Source: Hydractinia symbiolongicarpus (lineage: Eukaryota; Cnidaria; Hydrozoa; Anthoathecata; Hydractiniidae). Taken from it: a stretch of DNA of 64,000 nucleotides. Below are positions 41,313 to 55,421 of this stretch, in pieces; the first letter of the stretch is position 1, and each line of letters starts with the position of its first letter. The notes beneath the pieces are model-generated. The model saw nothing but the letters and a program-made list of their open reading frames with translations, searched no databases and was not told the origin of the DNA. Made by a program: the position numbers and the translations under genes. The stretch spans positions 29,636,001 to 29,700,000 of the forward strand of contig NC_079875.1 of the NCBI RefSeq assembly GCF_029227915.1, written 5' to 3'.

Positions 41313-44300
41313 GGGCTACAAAAATGCAATTGATGAGATTTTGACCGTGAAATTTTCTCGGAAACAAGGCCATCCAGGAACTAAGTTCTCTGGTCGCTAA
41401 TTTACAATTGTGATTTTTTAAATGTAACAGATGTGACATGTCATTGGATGCTACAAGTGACTGATAGTGACAAGTAATAGTAGGTGACTCGTGACGCAGA
41501 GGTCCAGCAATTATGATTAGCACGTTTATAATGGATTTATAGATTTATTATCATCGACATGTCTAAATAATTGTGTTTTTCTCACACTTAACAAGTTGCT
41601 AATGTCCATAGATGAATTTCGCCGGAAAATGCATGTCTCAAATGCAATGAAAATCGACAAATTAAACGTCACGCCGTCAATTACATTAATGTAATGTTAA
41701 AGGGGCTAAGCCAATATGCTTTTATCATGATCAGAGGTCTGATCGGGGTGAAGCATGCTCTGTTGAGAATGAAATACGGATGTGCTATGATAAATATTCA
41801 CCTATATATGCACTTATCACTTTCAGGCCAAATGACATGGAAATAATTTCTCCTGTATTGATAATAGGTGTGCATATTGGCTATAATTCATTTCTATGTC
41901 ACTTATGTTGTGAAATTTGCATAAATTTGCGAGGGATAAATCCACCCCTCATGACAGAGCTTTTTCAGGTTAAAACATGCCTTATTCTTTACGAAATGCC
42001 AACTTGCTTACTATACGAAGGCTAAAAACGAGTAGTTTTGGAACAGGTTTTTTTATGGAATGTACACAATAAATATAACGAGACTTTAGAAAGAACATTT
42101 GCGAGCGTATCCATGAAAATGGAAATGGAAACATATAACATCTACGTGCTCTACAGAATGATGTAGACGAGAACGTGCTACTCGGATGTTTTTGTTTGCT
42201 TGACGTAGATGAGTTTATAATGGGTGTACATGAGGTTTTGATGAATGTTCTTGTAGGCTGTGCAGTGATTTCCCTGAAAAATCTAGTATTATGGTTATTT
42301 CCTTTATAATCTTTCTATGTTGTGTTTTAATTTTGTTGTTGGTCTAGATTGGTCAATATTTTGATAAGTTTTAACCGTTATATCTCCTTAACCGTTCGTC
42401 AAAGGTACATGTTTCTATACATCATTTTGATCAGCGTTCTCGCTCTACTATTTTCACCTCCTAAAGAATTGTCAATGTATTATTTTGTAGAAGTAGTTTT
42501 TCTTTAATTCGCTATTTTATGACAGTCGCGTAATATTTTTACACTCTAAATGGTTGCCTTGAATCAAGACCCTGTTATATTTGACGGTGAATGGAGAAAA
42601 TAATTGTATTGCGATTAAAGGGAGGCTGTTTACAGTGGTCACATTTTTAAACAATAATCAACACGCATGATAAAAAATATAATTAAAATTTGTTTATTTT
42701 TCTTGCTTACTACAATACATGGTTGTGAATTGCAGTCTGCGCGTCAAGCGTTGTTTATTTTATGTTCGCTGCAATTTTCAGTGCAAAAAGACGCTCTTAT
42801 CAGATTGTCAATTATTCCATTTCACGGATGCTTTTCTCGAAACTTAAGCATATCTGTAAAATATATTTCCTAAAATGTAATAAATTACTAGTTGTATGTT
42901 ACGTCGACAATAACTTATAACATAATAATTAGTTGGTTAATGCTCAAACAAGATTTACCAATTTTTCTTTTAAAAAATATGTTTGTTAACTTCAGTCAAA
43001 AGAACGGATGGACGTAGATAGCTCATTAATTTTGCGAAATAAGTTTGAAGAACTTGGTAGAAAAACACAAAAAACTCCTAATTAAGAATTAATATACTAA
43101 TTTTTAGTTGGTAACTTCGTTTCGAAAAAATAAACACATTCACTTTTTTGTCCCAGACAGACACTTATTTTAAACTTGTGGAGAACAATTGCGTTACTTG
43201 CTGATGTTTATTACAAAGCGTGACCAAACCATTTGTCATGGTAAAATGTTTCAGTGTCATCAGAATAACCGAGAACTGTTTATCTAACACCAAAACACTA
43301 CTTAAGTATCGTCGTGACAGATATGGTGTAAGCGAAGCAATAATGACTTGAATCTGAATTATTTCGCACAACTATCATTTGGCAAGCAGGACTTGAAATC
43401 GCTTTGCTTTTAATAAACGTGTGTGCATCAAACAACACAGAGCACTTCCATAAAATCAGGTTATAATCGTAACGTAAAGACTCTGAAACAGCTTAACAAA
43501 TTGGTCGCTGTTTAATGTGCCATTAATTGATCTTGCATTCAAAAACTGCGTCGTAATGTAACGCTTGCACAAATTTCCTTACTGGTTGACATCTAGTTTC
43601 TTGTACCCATAATTCTTGATATAAAATTGTAATCGTAACATATTATACTTGCAGATACAGGTATTGACACTATGATCGAATCTTTGATGTCACGATATTT
43701 CGTTTGTTTCATATTTTTATCTAAATAAATACAAGATAAATAAAGTTTGCAGATTAAGAATTGCACAAATGTTACACAGAAAAAAATATTTTTGTTCAGA
43801 CGAAATAACACATTTTCACATTTTAAAAACAAACATTAATTTCTTCTCACCTTAAAATGCTTTAAAAACGTAAAGCATCCATGAACTGAAAACCAATCCG
43901 TTTAATGTTGAGAAAATTTGTGTGTTTAAAACAAACACCAGACGCACGGACTGCATTTCAAAAACTTTCTTCGTATATGTGGTAAACTAGTTTTCTTTTG
44001 TAAAAACAAAACTACGGCTCGGTTACACAAGCAAAGGCCTGGATTCAATACTATAGGTTTTCTAGTAACTAAAAAAATTAATTTATCAGCCATTTGTTAT
44101 GTTTAATTTTTCAAAAATTACCCGATTCCATTTTTGAAACGCTAATCAAAATATGTATAGGATCACACGTTTTAAACATGCGGTTGCAGAGAAAGTTCAA
44201 TAGTATCTTTGATAACAGAACACATGTCTTTTTAAAATGGATGTATTAACCCGGTTAACCCAGTTTTAAAATATTAATTTAAGTCGTTGTTATTTTCATT

Positions 44301-47300
44301 CGTTCCATGATATTTAGTCTGAAATGTAAATGTGCAATGCAATGATTTCATTTTTAGCAATAGGCGTCAACAATTATGTGCTCGCCTAAATTTTTAGACC
44401 CTACTAAATTGGGGTCAAACCAAGCTGGAAAATTTTTAATCTTTTTAACGGGAAAATTACTTTTAGAATTACAAGCCAACAACAGATTGCACCCGTCTCT
44501 TAGTAGAACATAAAATTATCATTTCTTTCGCGTAGATTAATCAATCGAAATGCGAGAAGAACTCAACCATAAGATGAGTACATGATATTATACGTAGCTA
44601 AGATTTTATCTGTATAAATATTTTGTTTTAAATAAATCGTTTTGAACAATTGGGTGCCATAGAATCTGATAGACCAGACGCTATCTATTATTTCTTCAAC
44701 GGAATGACAAAAAAAAACAAAACAAATGTAAGTGATTATGTTCTTATGTAACGTTTGATATCATGTTATAGCAGTAGAAATGCTTTTTATAGAATTGCCC
44801 AGTACGTCAGTTTGTATAAAGTCAAGTCACGTTGTAAGAAAACATTGTCCATGTCCTCTTGCAAGTTGCTACAGGAATATTGTCTGGAATCAATGATTAA
44901 GTGACGAAAGTAAGTTTGTGGTCTTTTTCATGCAGGCCGAACAAATGTTAGTTTGATAATTTACTGATTCGAGCTCCAGAAACAGGCGACTTCACATATT
45001 CACATGTTGATTTGGGTAAAAGATTTTGAAATGTTAACATCAAACGTTTTCACGTCAGATCAATTCCGCTGCAAAACGGATGTGCAATTATGCAATGACG
45101 GAAATATGTTGCTGCCATATCTCACCAGTTACGTTACGAAAACGAAAGAGCATATTCTCTCAAAGGATAAGCATATATTAAGTTGCGCATCTTTCTGCGT
45201 TTTATGAAACCTTACGAAAAATGACTTGGACATGAAGACATAACCTTACTTTATTTGTGTTCCAGATTTTTACTAACTGCAAGCTTTAATAGTGCACTCA
45301 GTGACAAAACGGGTTCCATAAAAAAGCACTAACAATATACAAAAAACAGTAAACTGGTTCACAATCAAACTGACTTTTTTAAAATAATTACTGCTTCGTT
45401 TGAGTTCTGGCATTTCTTTATTTTCTTAGCGCATTTCCTTACCAAACAACAAAATGTTTTTAATAAATCCTAAATCCTAAAAACAGATCTAGTACAAATT
45501 AGCCGAGAATTAAAATCGAACTAGCTTGTTTTAAAATAAGTAAAGGTTGATGTGTAAGTTTTGTTTTTCAAGTAGTAGCAATTATTATACCTGCTAACAA
45601 AAGATTTCATGAAACGGCACTGAAAGATAGAAATTCGTTTTATGTGTCTGTTTTAAGATAAATACAGCTTGGTTTGTGACTAGCTGCTACATTTCCTATT
45701 GTACGGTTTGTCAAGCATTGTTTGTCGTAACAAGATCTCTGCTCCCGCAAGGTTGAAAATAGTAAAAAATTCATTAGAGGAGTTCTACCAGTGTGTCGAT
45801 ATTGTTAAGAAAAGCATCCCTTTCGTTAATTAAAATTTTTGTGCGCGGAATATTATTTTTCATAAATAAATAAGCGAATATACAAAGTGACTTTTTTATT
45901 TTTGTAGGACCAACTATATGCACAATTGCTCTGGAGTTGTAATGCAGGTTGGCATTTAATAAAGGGAGTTAAGTATTTGACAGCCATACAAAACAGTACA
46001 AAATGATTCAATTCTACATAAACTGCAAGGAGCGCGCAATACTTAAATATGTCCTAAAGGTTTGTTGCTGGAAAATAAATACGTGCGTAATTATATGTTC
46101 GAGTGTATTGCAGTTTGCTGTTTAGCGGGTAGCCAGTGCGCACGGCTTTATAAGACATAATACGTGATATATTAAAAAGTAAAGAAAATCACATACAGCA
46201 ATCCAGATCGTCGATTCCAACCTATTCTGGGCTCCCACAATTGCTTTTTCCACCTTTACATAAAATGCTGGTAAACTAAACTAAAAAAATGATCGCAAGT
46301 TATAACTTACTAAGATAGTAAGATTGTTCGAATTGTAAAAATTCGACTTACCATCCTTAAGTGTGACATAATTTCTTTTCTTGCTTCTGAAGTTTCTTTT
46401 GTCATTCTATAAATAAATTAAAAATGAGGTAAACGAAAAAATAGATAATGAATCAGTAAACTTACCATGTTACTTTTTCTTATCGTGAGAAACTCTTTCC
46501 TCTTGCTCAACATGGCTTATCTTGACTAGGCGTGGAATAAAATCGTTCTGGTTAATTAATTTCTTTTCTTAAAAAGTCATGGGACATCAGTAACTGTGGC
46601 ATGAATTCCCTACATGAGCAAGATACAATGTCATTATTAAATCCTTAATGGGTAGTTACAATAAAACCGAAAAACCATTAAACTTACGCTTGGGAAATAT
46701 GTTTTTATAAGATATAGAAACATATTTTATAATTACGGAAAGCATGCGACGTTAATATTGTAATACTGTTTGAAAAGGACGGTTGAGAACAATCATCAAA
46801 GTCCTAAGAATTTTTAATGTAAAAAGCTGTCATCACACTTCGTTAAAAAGTAAAGAAAAATTCTACAAACATTCCAATCGTGTTTAATATTAAATATTGC
46901 TAAATTTTGTTAATGTGCATCTCCGATGTGCCGACGGTAAGATGAATGCCGTTCGCAAAAAACGTCTATTAAAGCATGTGCAAAACTTAGGTAATCGTTG
47001 ATTTAAGAATAACATCACTGCTCCGAATGTAATCTGATATAGCGACAAGTTGGGTCAGTGTTTTTTATAAGAACGACTAAAGTTTAGCAGATGTCGGATG
47101 TGCTTATTGTTTTAATACTTTTTAAGCTTTATATATATTCTTATTTGTGTTCCTGAAAAAAGATAAGTATACTATTAAACGTACGGCAAAAACCGTTTGA
47201 TTTTGCAGAAAATCGAGTCTTTTTCAGAAAAACGATCTATAGTGGCCAGTAGTTACGCGATTTTAATTTATTTTGTTGAATTGCCGTGGGACATCCGTGT

Positions 47301-48292
47301 AACCGTCTTATGGATTCTATACATAAAAAGATACGATGTAATTATCAATTCATTACTGGGTAGTTATAACAGAAGCGAAAAGTCATTATATTAAAAACGT
47401 ACGCTTGGGATGAAAGCATGTGAGGTAATATAATGTTTGAAAAGCACGCTTGAGAATAATCTTTTATTATCAATGCGTATGATGTTCAACAAAATAATGC
47501 GACAAAAACTTATTGTACGTCTTAGTTTCAATGTCAATTCTTTTTCTCGCAAGAACATATTTAGATGGTCACTCTTTGTTGAGGCGAAAAATAGTTGTTT
47601 TTACGTAACATCAGTAACGGTAGCAAAAACATACAAGGAAAGTCAACACTGTTGTAAATCCAGCGGTCTTAACGTATGCAGTACCGTAACACTCTTTTTC
47701 CGAGCTTGTTCGCCTATATATAAACGTGGTTGATAAAGAAAGAAGTAACAGAAAATTCAAACTCTGATGGAAGAAAAAAAATAAAAAAAACACATCTATT
47801 CAACAATTGACTCACCTTAGATTCTTCAATTTTGAATACTCAGTCCTTTGAAAATAAATTTTGGAATTGAGTACGGTTTTTTTAAATTCGTTTTTTTTTT
47901 AATTGTGGTTTTAATTTTATCTTTCAATTCTGAATTTGATAACAAAATTTCTTTCTTGTGTTCTTTCTTGTATTCTTTCTTGTGTTCTTTAGTTCAAATT
48001 TTCTCTCATCCATATTTTCCTGTGTCTACAGTTTTCACCAAACACTGTCCAAACGTATTTTATTAAACAACTGACCATAGTACAGCAAACAATGCTCCTC
48101 CAGTGTCATTGTTTTCAGAAATCCACTTGAAATTCCCCATTAAAAGGCTCATGGCACATTTCAACACAAAAAGTCGTTGTGGAGATTACATTTATTAATT
48201 TATTTGACGAATGATTTACAAGTTGATCAAGACGAAAAACAAAAAACAAACAAAAAGCCATAAAAAAGACAAAATGCGCAGATAATATCCTC
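41313..48292. other. 7 kb of anonymous AT-rich DNA
   Basis: No credible coding region on either strand. Segments about 46,480-46,800 and 47,190-47,450 look like diverged direct duplicates about 700 bp apart. They share TGGGACATC, GGGTAGTTA followed by GCTTGGGA, and AATGTTTGAAAA...TTGAGAA-type blocks. Otherwise no structure seen. Confidence 0.4.
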
Positions 48293-49440
48293 TCAGTTGC
48301 GACTTAAAAATATTGTATGATTCACATTTTCTAATGTCCAACGGGATTGTATTGTAATATATGCTCCAATGTAACATAAAGATCCACGAGCATATTCCAA
48401 ACGAAGAATAGGTAATTTTAAGCTATTTCTGTTGTTACGTGTGTTTCTTGTGTGGTTTGTTTTCGTGAAGTAATTTTTCAAATTTTCACACACATCGTTG
48501 TCCAAGCAACAGGGAATGAAATTACAAGCTCGCATTTGTATCATATTGACAGTATCAGGTGGCGTCAAGAATTAATTTCCAATAATTGAAGTTGCTCGTC
48601 TGTGTAAAGATTGTAGTTTAAGTAGTTGTGTCTGAGAATTCTTAAGGTGAACAAATCTGCAATATGTTACTACTGGTTGAATCACTGTTTGAAAAATTGC
48701 AAAGCAGCTTTTTCTGTAATCAGCGGTCGAATGCGATATAGTAAACGTAATCTACCAGAAGCTTTTTGATACGTTAAATCAAAGTTGCTGCTTAAAATCA
48801 ATGAAGGTTTGATAAGTGCACTAAGATATTTATACGTGGATGTTACCCTCACAGTTTGGTAGCCGTAATTTACGTTTAATGAGCGGTTTTGTTTAGAGAG
48901 GCTATTTTTCGAACCGAATAACATTGCTTCAGTTTTTCCTGCTCCAAGATTTAAAATTAGTTCATTTTCCAAACACCATGTAAGTACACAATTCCTGTCG
49001 GATGAAAAACGGGTTTCTATGATCTCAAAGTCCTTACAAGCAACAAATAAACAGTATCGTCTGCATATTTGACTAATTCAGAGTGTTTCACTACGGTACA
49101 AAGATCATTGACAAACATAATAAATAGTAGTGGGCCCGAAATTGACCCTTGTGGTACTCCAATATTGACTGGATGTTCATCAGACAAAGAATTTTTGTGT
49201 TGAACTTGCTGAAATCTACCAAACGAATAATCTGTAAATAACTCGTGTTCGTCTCCAATAATTTCAAAACTGGTTAATTTTGACAGTAGTTCTCAATGAC
49301 TTAACATGTTGAATGCTTTTGTGAGGTCTACAAATACGGCACCGATCCTTTTGCCATCGTTAACCTTCAATTTGACAGTGTCGATAAAGATTGTTGCAGC
49401 CAGTTCAGCTTAACGACGAGGCCTGAAACCGAACTGGTTG
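48293..49440 (-). pseudogene. LINE reverse transcriptase remnant (CR1/Jockey-like)
   Basis: From 49,440 downward the minus strand encodes NQFGFRPRR, a stop, AFNMLSH, GVPQGSISGPLLFIMFVNDL and YADDTVYLF, then CLENELILNLGAGKTEAMLFGS (thumb region). These are RT motifs in the right order. The last frame (48,568-48,293) gives the C-terminal part with YNTRN-like TRNTRNNRNSLKLPILR. Several frameshifts and stops break it. The 5' half with the endonuclease is absent. YADD and GVPQGS identify the family of reverse transcriptases; the clade is inferred. Confidence 0.85.
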
Positions 49441-50254
49441 TTGTTTATTATATTGCTACAAGCAACAGAAAGTCGGCAAGATGTATTAAATTCGAATTTA
49501 CTTGTAAAACACAAAATAGAAGGAGAAAATACTGAAAACAATCAACAAACATCGCACATAGATGATCCGTCACCACATTTAGGGATCTTTAGAACTCAAG
49601 GGAGAAGAAGCGCACCCGGGTAAATTTATTATCCTATAATAAAAACTGTAATACTTCTTCTACTATGACAACTTTGACAATAAGAAAATGAAGTAGCACT
49701 TTAATGGAACACAAAGACAAAAAATCAGTTTAATGCAAACAGTAGTAAAAAAGTATATTGCTTTAAGATGAGAATGATCATGTGAGAATGGTGTGTGCTC
49801 CAACCAACAAAGACAACGGTAATGTCTAAAGCATTACTTGCGCCGTAAATAACATGTGACAATCAAATCTAATGTATGAAGATTCACCCGTCACAAGAGG
49901 TATAATATTTTCTTTATTTATTTGCGTGGTTTCTTATTTTAACGAACATATCGTTTTGGACGCTTTCACAGCAGCTCAAAAAACAATTTCGCAAATGCAG
50001 CGTCAAATGAAGGCAAAAGGTTATGAGGAACACCTTTGGGACTTTTATTACCTCTGACATATTGGAATTATAATGTTGTGTTGTAAGGTTCTTATCGAAG
50101 CGAGTCATATTTGTTATCTTCGTAGTGTTAACAAGGATTACCTCCAGTACTTTTACTTTTGCTTTTTTGACTGAGAAAACAAAGGTGGTTTTGTTAAAAA
50201 AACAATACACAACTCATTACAGAAACTGCTTTTTATAGTGCAGAAAGAAGATCT
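49441..50254. other. No firm gene
   Basis: A plus frame at 49,872-50,057 (FTAAQKTISQMQRQMKAKGYEEHLWDF) has coding character but no recognised family. It precedes the 2A-like frame and might belong with it. Confidence 0.3.
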
Positions 50255-50455
50255 TTGTTTTTACTTTTGTTGTTGTCATGTGGAGATATCGAGTTGAAGC
50301 CTGGACCTAATGAAGCAATTACAGGTATGAGAATTCATCAACAGAAAGTTTGCGAATTAATGCAACACTTTGTGAGTTTAGACAACGTTTTGCACAGAAA
50401 CACAAACATTGATGTTATCAACGCACAACGATATTATTCAAATTTCTGGTTTTAA
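50255..50455 (+). CDS. Retroelement N-terminal fragment with 2A-like peptide
   Basis: The frame opens with a hydrophobic stretch and then LLLLSCGDIELKPGPN. The D(V/I)ExNPGP signature of ribosome-skipping 2A peptides is matched except that Lys replaces the key Asn. 2A-like sequences after a hydrophobic leader are known at the N-terminus of some CR1-type LINEs in invertebrates. Only 66 codons are open. It may be the detached 5' end of a LINE such as the one at 48.3-49.4 kb, but the orientations differ. Confidence 0.5.
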   Translation: MFLLLLLSCGDIELKPGPNEAITGMRIHQQKVCELMQHFVSLDNVLHRNTNIDVINAQRYYSNFWF

Positions 50456-51327
50456 GATTTTAAGTACGACCACGGTGGTGGAGTTGAATATATATCGAGA
50501 ATAAAATTTCGTTGTCGAGACTAATAAAGAATAAGTCGACGCCAAAATAGACTCGAACTTTAATAATTTCTAGGCTGAAATTATTCTTTCAAGCACCTGC
50601 TTATACATGTGGTACCATGCTCTTTTTTCTTGCACCTTCTTATGGTGTAAAAACAATAGCCCATTGCATTCAACAGTTTTAAAAAAGTTGAATATGTTAT
50701 GGGATTTGTCATATTTTTCATAAATTTCAGATTTTAAAGCCAAACACGTGGCTAAGAAAATATACACAATTACAATACACTTTTTTCCCTAAAAATATTT
50801 TGTGTTTTGAGATAAAGGAAGCATTAAACTCAGTCCCAGTTATTTTTTTATTGTCTAACTTGTACAGCCTAAACGTATATCACTAAGTCAATAATGACTT
50901 ATCATTGTGGGAAACCACTTTGTGAATCAGTTTATGACTATCTCGCCTGTGAGGATAAAACCGCTCCCTTTATTTATTTTGGTTATAAACTTTTACACAT
51001 TTTAAAGATTTTTATTTGTTTGCTGGTATTTCAAGTTAAAAGAAATAGGCCAAAATATATTTTTAAAAAATGATTTATTTTTTTAGCTGGCTTAAATTTA
51101 CGCAAACTTAGTGGCTACATCTAGCCTGCTTAACGTGTCCTAAAAGTTCTTTTAACAACTGACGGGAGTCATTCCATAGGGTTTAAAACCTCGTGGTCAG
51201 TAGGCCAAGTAGCATACACTACTTTGGATTGTAAATGAACTTTTCCAAATTCTGACTTAAAGAAACGATTCCGCATTAAGCAGACATTCTTTGGTTTGAT
51301 AGACATTCTGGTTTAATTTCTTTTATA
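50456..51327. other. No gene seen
   Basis: AT-rich spacer between the 2A-like frame and the unknown-family pseudogene. Nothing recognised. Confidence 0.4.
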
Positions 51328-51755
51328 TTAACGATAATGGCCCCTGACTAGTGTTGCGTTTGTTGTGTATGCTAGACACAGTCCCTTCAGATTCTCCGTG
51401 GTTGGATTGTCATAAAACTTCTCATATTTAGGAATACACTGGAGCATGTTTAACTTTATCCATTGAGGACCAGTAGAAGAAAATCTACTCACAGTGTAAT
51501 GACTGGTCAAACTATACAAACAAGCACCTAGCTTTCCCAATACGCATACTCTACAACATATTGATCTTTACGCTCTTTTGTGTTTGGAATTTAAGGTTTT
51601 GAGTGCTTCTTCCATACTCATATATATCTGACGAAAGGACAAAGATATTTCAATTTTAGCTTTTATTTTAACACAACGAACTCTGTCATATCATTGTGTA
51701 AGGAGGATGCTGGTTCGCTCAGTGCAACATTGGGTCTTCAAACATACTTGCAAGA
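51328..51755 (-). pseudogene. Unknown protein family, degenerate copy 3
   Basis: Reading from about 51,755 on the minus strand, frames give RPNVALSEPASSLHND, then stops, then LGACLYSLTSHYTVSRF and NMLQCIPKYEKFYDNPTTEN...GLCL. These correspond block by block to the intact gene at 22,303-23,290. At least three stops or shifts interrupt it. No intron-1 region is visible. Confidence 0.7.
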
Positions 51756-52539
51756 CCGTGTCTTCATTCTCACATTTATCACGTCAATCGATAAAAAATC
51801 TCCATCATCAAGTCCTATAAGAATTGTTTGAGATACCTCAATAAATAATTACGTTTTAATTATTCTTTCTCAAATCATAGTTACGAATTTGAACAGTAAC
51901 ACACAACCTTGTCATCATTAAAACTTACCCTCGGCCATCGTTCTTCGACATCGCCTTGTCATTCGAAAGCAACGTCTTTAAACACGATGAGTGCATACAC
52001 AGAGCGGTTGATTTCTCTCCTAGTCGAGTTAAACGACTTAGTTGAGATGATGCCATGGGCGCTTTTCACCGAACTCCTTGGCAGTCGGCGGCAGTTCATT
52101 CTCTCCATGCTGAACAAATTATTTTCAGTAACATACGACCATGCCAGGGCCTTTCCAATGTACTATGAAAACGCCCTATTTCATCTGGTTTCGACCAGAA
52201 AATATGTGCTCTTTGTCGGGAAAAATGGACGAATGTGTGTTTTGTTTATTACATTTTGTTTTGTTCTGTTTTTGCAGTTCCTACGTTTTAGTAGGAGCAC
52301 ATTCAATCGGCTATCATCTTGAGTACAAGAACGAGGTCAACAACCAATCTCGTTTCCAGAGATTTTTTTGCTTTAACAGCAAAAGAGGCGCAGGGAACAA
52401 GATTAAACCAGTCAAATTTTTCAAATTTCGCAACACGAACAGTTACAAGATGCAAATAAAGTAAGTTGGTCTGGAGTTATTAAATAACCGCAAGAAGAAA
52501 ATAAAAAAATAACATTGGCAACTGTTCACACATGTAGTC
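51756..52539. other. No recognised gene
   Basis: Plus frames at 51,909-52,322 and 52,141-52,464 are open for over 100 codons, but neither resembles a known family. The sequence may be internal DNA of the BEL/Pao remnant that follows. Confidence 0.3.
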
Positions 52540-53012
52540 AATTCCATGAACGTCTTGTTCGTTCCGTAAAAACATCTCTTAAGTAGTTTCTAACGTTTAA
52601 AGAGTTACAAACTGTTTTATGTGAAGTCGAGAGTGTAATCAATTCAAGACCACTCTGTTATGCGAGTCATGAAGACATTGGACATCACCTCTTATCATCT
52701 TATCTTTGGGAGATCATTGAACCATGCCACAACTACTAACTAACCGATTACTGTATTAGATGCGACTGAATGCACTGAATGCACGGTCTTAGAACATATT
52801 TGGAAACGCTTTAGTATAACTTATTTGAACGAACTCAGGCAACGACACCCATACGAAAGGAAGAAGACAGCAGACGAAGAGTTGAGGCTGAATGATATTG
52901 TACTTATCAAGGACGACACACCCACATCATGCTCGCAATGGAAAATCAGAAAGATAGAAAAAATAATTGTTGGAAAGGACGGTCGAACTCGAAGTCAAGA
53001 ATTGAAATGTTG
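52540..53012 (+). pseudogene. BEL/Pao LTR-retrotransposon integrase remnant
   Basis: Pieces in changing frames read FHERLVRSVKTSL, LTFKELQTVLCEVESVINSRPL, then LNELRQRHPYERKK, ELRLNDIVLIKDDTPTSCSQWKIRKIEKIIVGKDGRTRS. The ERLV.SVK...LTF.EL.TVL.E.E.VINSRPL block is the end of the BEL/Pao integrase core, and the second block is its C-terminal domain (W..G.(I/V)...GKDG..R). Frameshifts between blocks show decay. The satellite array begins directly after it. Confidence 0.8.
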
Positions 53013-54253
53013 TTACTTCAGGGTCAACAACATCGTCTCAGGTTCGATATATTTTAACCGTAAAATTGATAAACGAGGCATTTAAAGTGACTAGTCTCAT
53101 ATAGCTATTTGCGATTTTTCGTTTTGATGAAGGATAATTGTACTTTAGGGTCGACAACATCTCAGTTTCCATATATTCAAGCCGTAAAATTGATAAACGA
53201 GGTATTTCAAAGTGACGAGTATTATATATTTGTGATTTTTCGTATTGATAAAGGATAATTGTAATTTAGGGTCGACAACGTCTCAGTTTCCTTATATTTT
53301 AGCCGTAAAATTAATACACGAGGTATTTAAAAGTGACGAGTGTCTCATATATTTGCAATTTTTCGTATTGATGCAGGATAATTGTCATTTAGGGTCAACA
53401 ACCTCGTCTAAAGTTCTATATATTTTAACCGTAAAATTGATAAACGAGGCATTTAAAAGAGACGAGTATCATATGTTTGAGATTTTTCGAGTTGATACAA
53501 GATAATTGTCATTTAGGGACGACAACCTCGTTTTAGGTTCTATATATTATAGTCATCAAAATGATAAACGAGACATTTCAAAATGACGAGTATCGTATAT
53601 TTGCGACTTTTCGTATTGATACAAGATAATTGTCACTTAGGGACGACAACCTCGCCTCACGTTCTATATATTTTAGTCGTAAAATTGATAAACGAGGTAT
53701 TTCAAAGTGACTAGCCTCATATAGCTACTTGCGATTTTTCGTATTGATACAAGATAAGTGTCATTTAGGGACGACAATCTCGTCTCACGTTCTATGCATT
53801 TTAGCCGTGGAATTGGTAAACGAGGCATTTAAATGAGACAAATGTCTCCTATATTTGCGATTTTTCGTATTGATACAGGATAATTGTCATTTAGCGTCAA
53901 CAACCTCGTCTCAGGTTCGATATATTTTAACCGTAAAATTGATAAACGAGGTATTTAAAGGAGACAAATGTCTCATATATTTGCGACTTTTCGTATTGAT
54001 ACAGGATAATTGTCATTTAGGGTCAACAACGTCTCAGTTTCCATATATTTTAGCCGTAAAAGTGATAAACGAGGCATTTAAAAGTGACTAGTCTCATATA
54101 GCTATTTGCGATTTTTCGTATTGATAAAGGATAATTGTACGTTAGGGTCGACAACATCTCAGTTTCCATATATTCAAGCCGTAAAATTGATAAACGAGGC
54201 ATTTAAAAGAGATGAGTGTCTCATATATTTGCGATTTTTCGTATTTATGCAAG

Positions 54254-54400
54254 ACTAGTCGTTATCCCGTGGAAAAATCCACGGGTTCGCCAGTCCTTTT
54301 TATGCCACTTTGCGTGCGTCTCGCTACCTGCACAGCTAAGCTACCATTTTGCGTGACAGACAGACGGACGGACGGACGTATGCGGGTATTATAATATAGG
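54254..54400 (+). repeat. Hairpin-bearing insert, copy 1
   Basis: ~148-bp unit not part of the satellite consensus: ACTAGTCGTTATCCCGTGGA, 4-base loop, TCCACGGG (perfect 8-bp stem), a GC-richer middle, a (GACG)n run and an ATAATATAGG end. Confidence 0.85.
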
Positions 54401-55273
54401 TAATTGTTATTTTGGGTCGACAATCTCGTCTCAGGTTCTATATAATTTAGCTGTGGAATTGGCAAACGAGGCATTTGAAAGTGACGAGTACCTCATATAT
54501 TTGCCATTTTTTGTATTGATACAAGATAAGTGTCATTTAGGGACGACAATCTCGTCTCACGTTGTATACATTTTAACCGTGGAATTGGTAAACGAGGCAT
54601 TTAAATGAGACAAATGTCTCCTATATTTGCGATTTTTCGTATTGATACAGGATAATTGTCATTTAGGGTCAACAACCTCGTCTCAGTTTCCATATATTTT
54701 AACCGTAAAATTGTTAAAGAGGCATTTAAATGAGCCAAATGTCTCCTATATTTGCGATTTTTTGTAATGATACAGGATAATTGTCATTTAGGGTTAACAA
54801 CCTCGTCCCAAATTCTATATATTTTACCGTAAAATTGATAAAGGAGGCATTTAAAAGAGACGAGTGTCTTATATATTTGCGATTTTTCTTATTGATACAA
54901 GATAATTGTCATTTAGGGACGACAATCTTGTCTCAGATTCTATATATTTTAGCCGTAAAATTGATAAACGAAGCATTTAAAAAAAGACAAGTGTGATATA
55001 GTTGCGATTTTCTGCATTTATACAAGATAATTGTCATTTAGGGTCGACATCATCGTTTCAGGTTCTATATATTTTAGCCGTAAAATGGATAAACGAGGCA
55101 TTTAAAAGAGACGAGTGCGATATATTTGCGATTTTTCGCAATTATGAAAGATAATTGTCATTTAGGATCGACAACCTCGTTTCAGGTTCTATATATTTTA
55201 GTCTTCAAATTGATAAAAGAGGCATTTCAAAGTGACGAGTATCATATATTTGCGATTTTTCGTATTGATACAA

Positions 55274-55421
55274 GACTAGTCGTTATCCCGTGCAAAAATC
55301 CACGGGTTCTCCAGTCCTTTTTATGCCACATTGCGTGCGTCTCGCTACCTGCACAGCTAAGCTACCATTCTGCGTGACAGAAAGACGGACGGACGGACGT
55401 ATACGGGTATTATAATATAGG
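55274..55421 (+). repeat. Hairpin-bearing insert, copy 2 (variant stem)
   Basis: Same unit as 54,254-54,400 but CCCGTGCA in the stem, which loses one base pair, and GTATACGGG near the end. Confidence 0.85.

Noticed and set aside
41313-48292. Several 60-100-codon frames in the 7-kb AT-rich region
   Set aside because: Compositions match chance translation of AT-rich DNA, and no exon-intron structure or family motif was found.
51909-52464. Two overlapping plus frames of over 100 codons
   Set aside because: No similarity, overlapping each other, and ending in Phe/Leu-rich translation of AT-rich DNA; kept only as unassigned sequence.
54254-54400. tRNA or hammerhead ribozyme in the hairpin-bearing insert
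   Set aside because: It has one stem only; no cloverleaf, A/B box pair or CUGAUGA...GAAA core could be seen.
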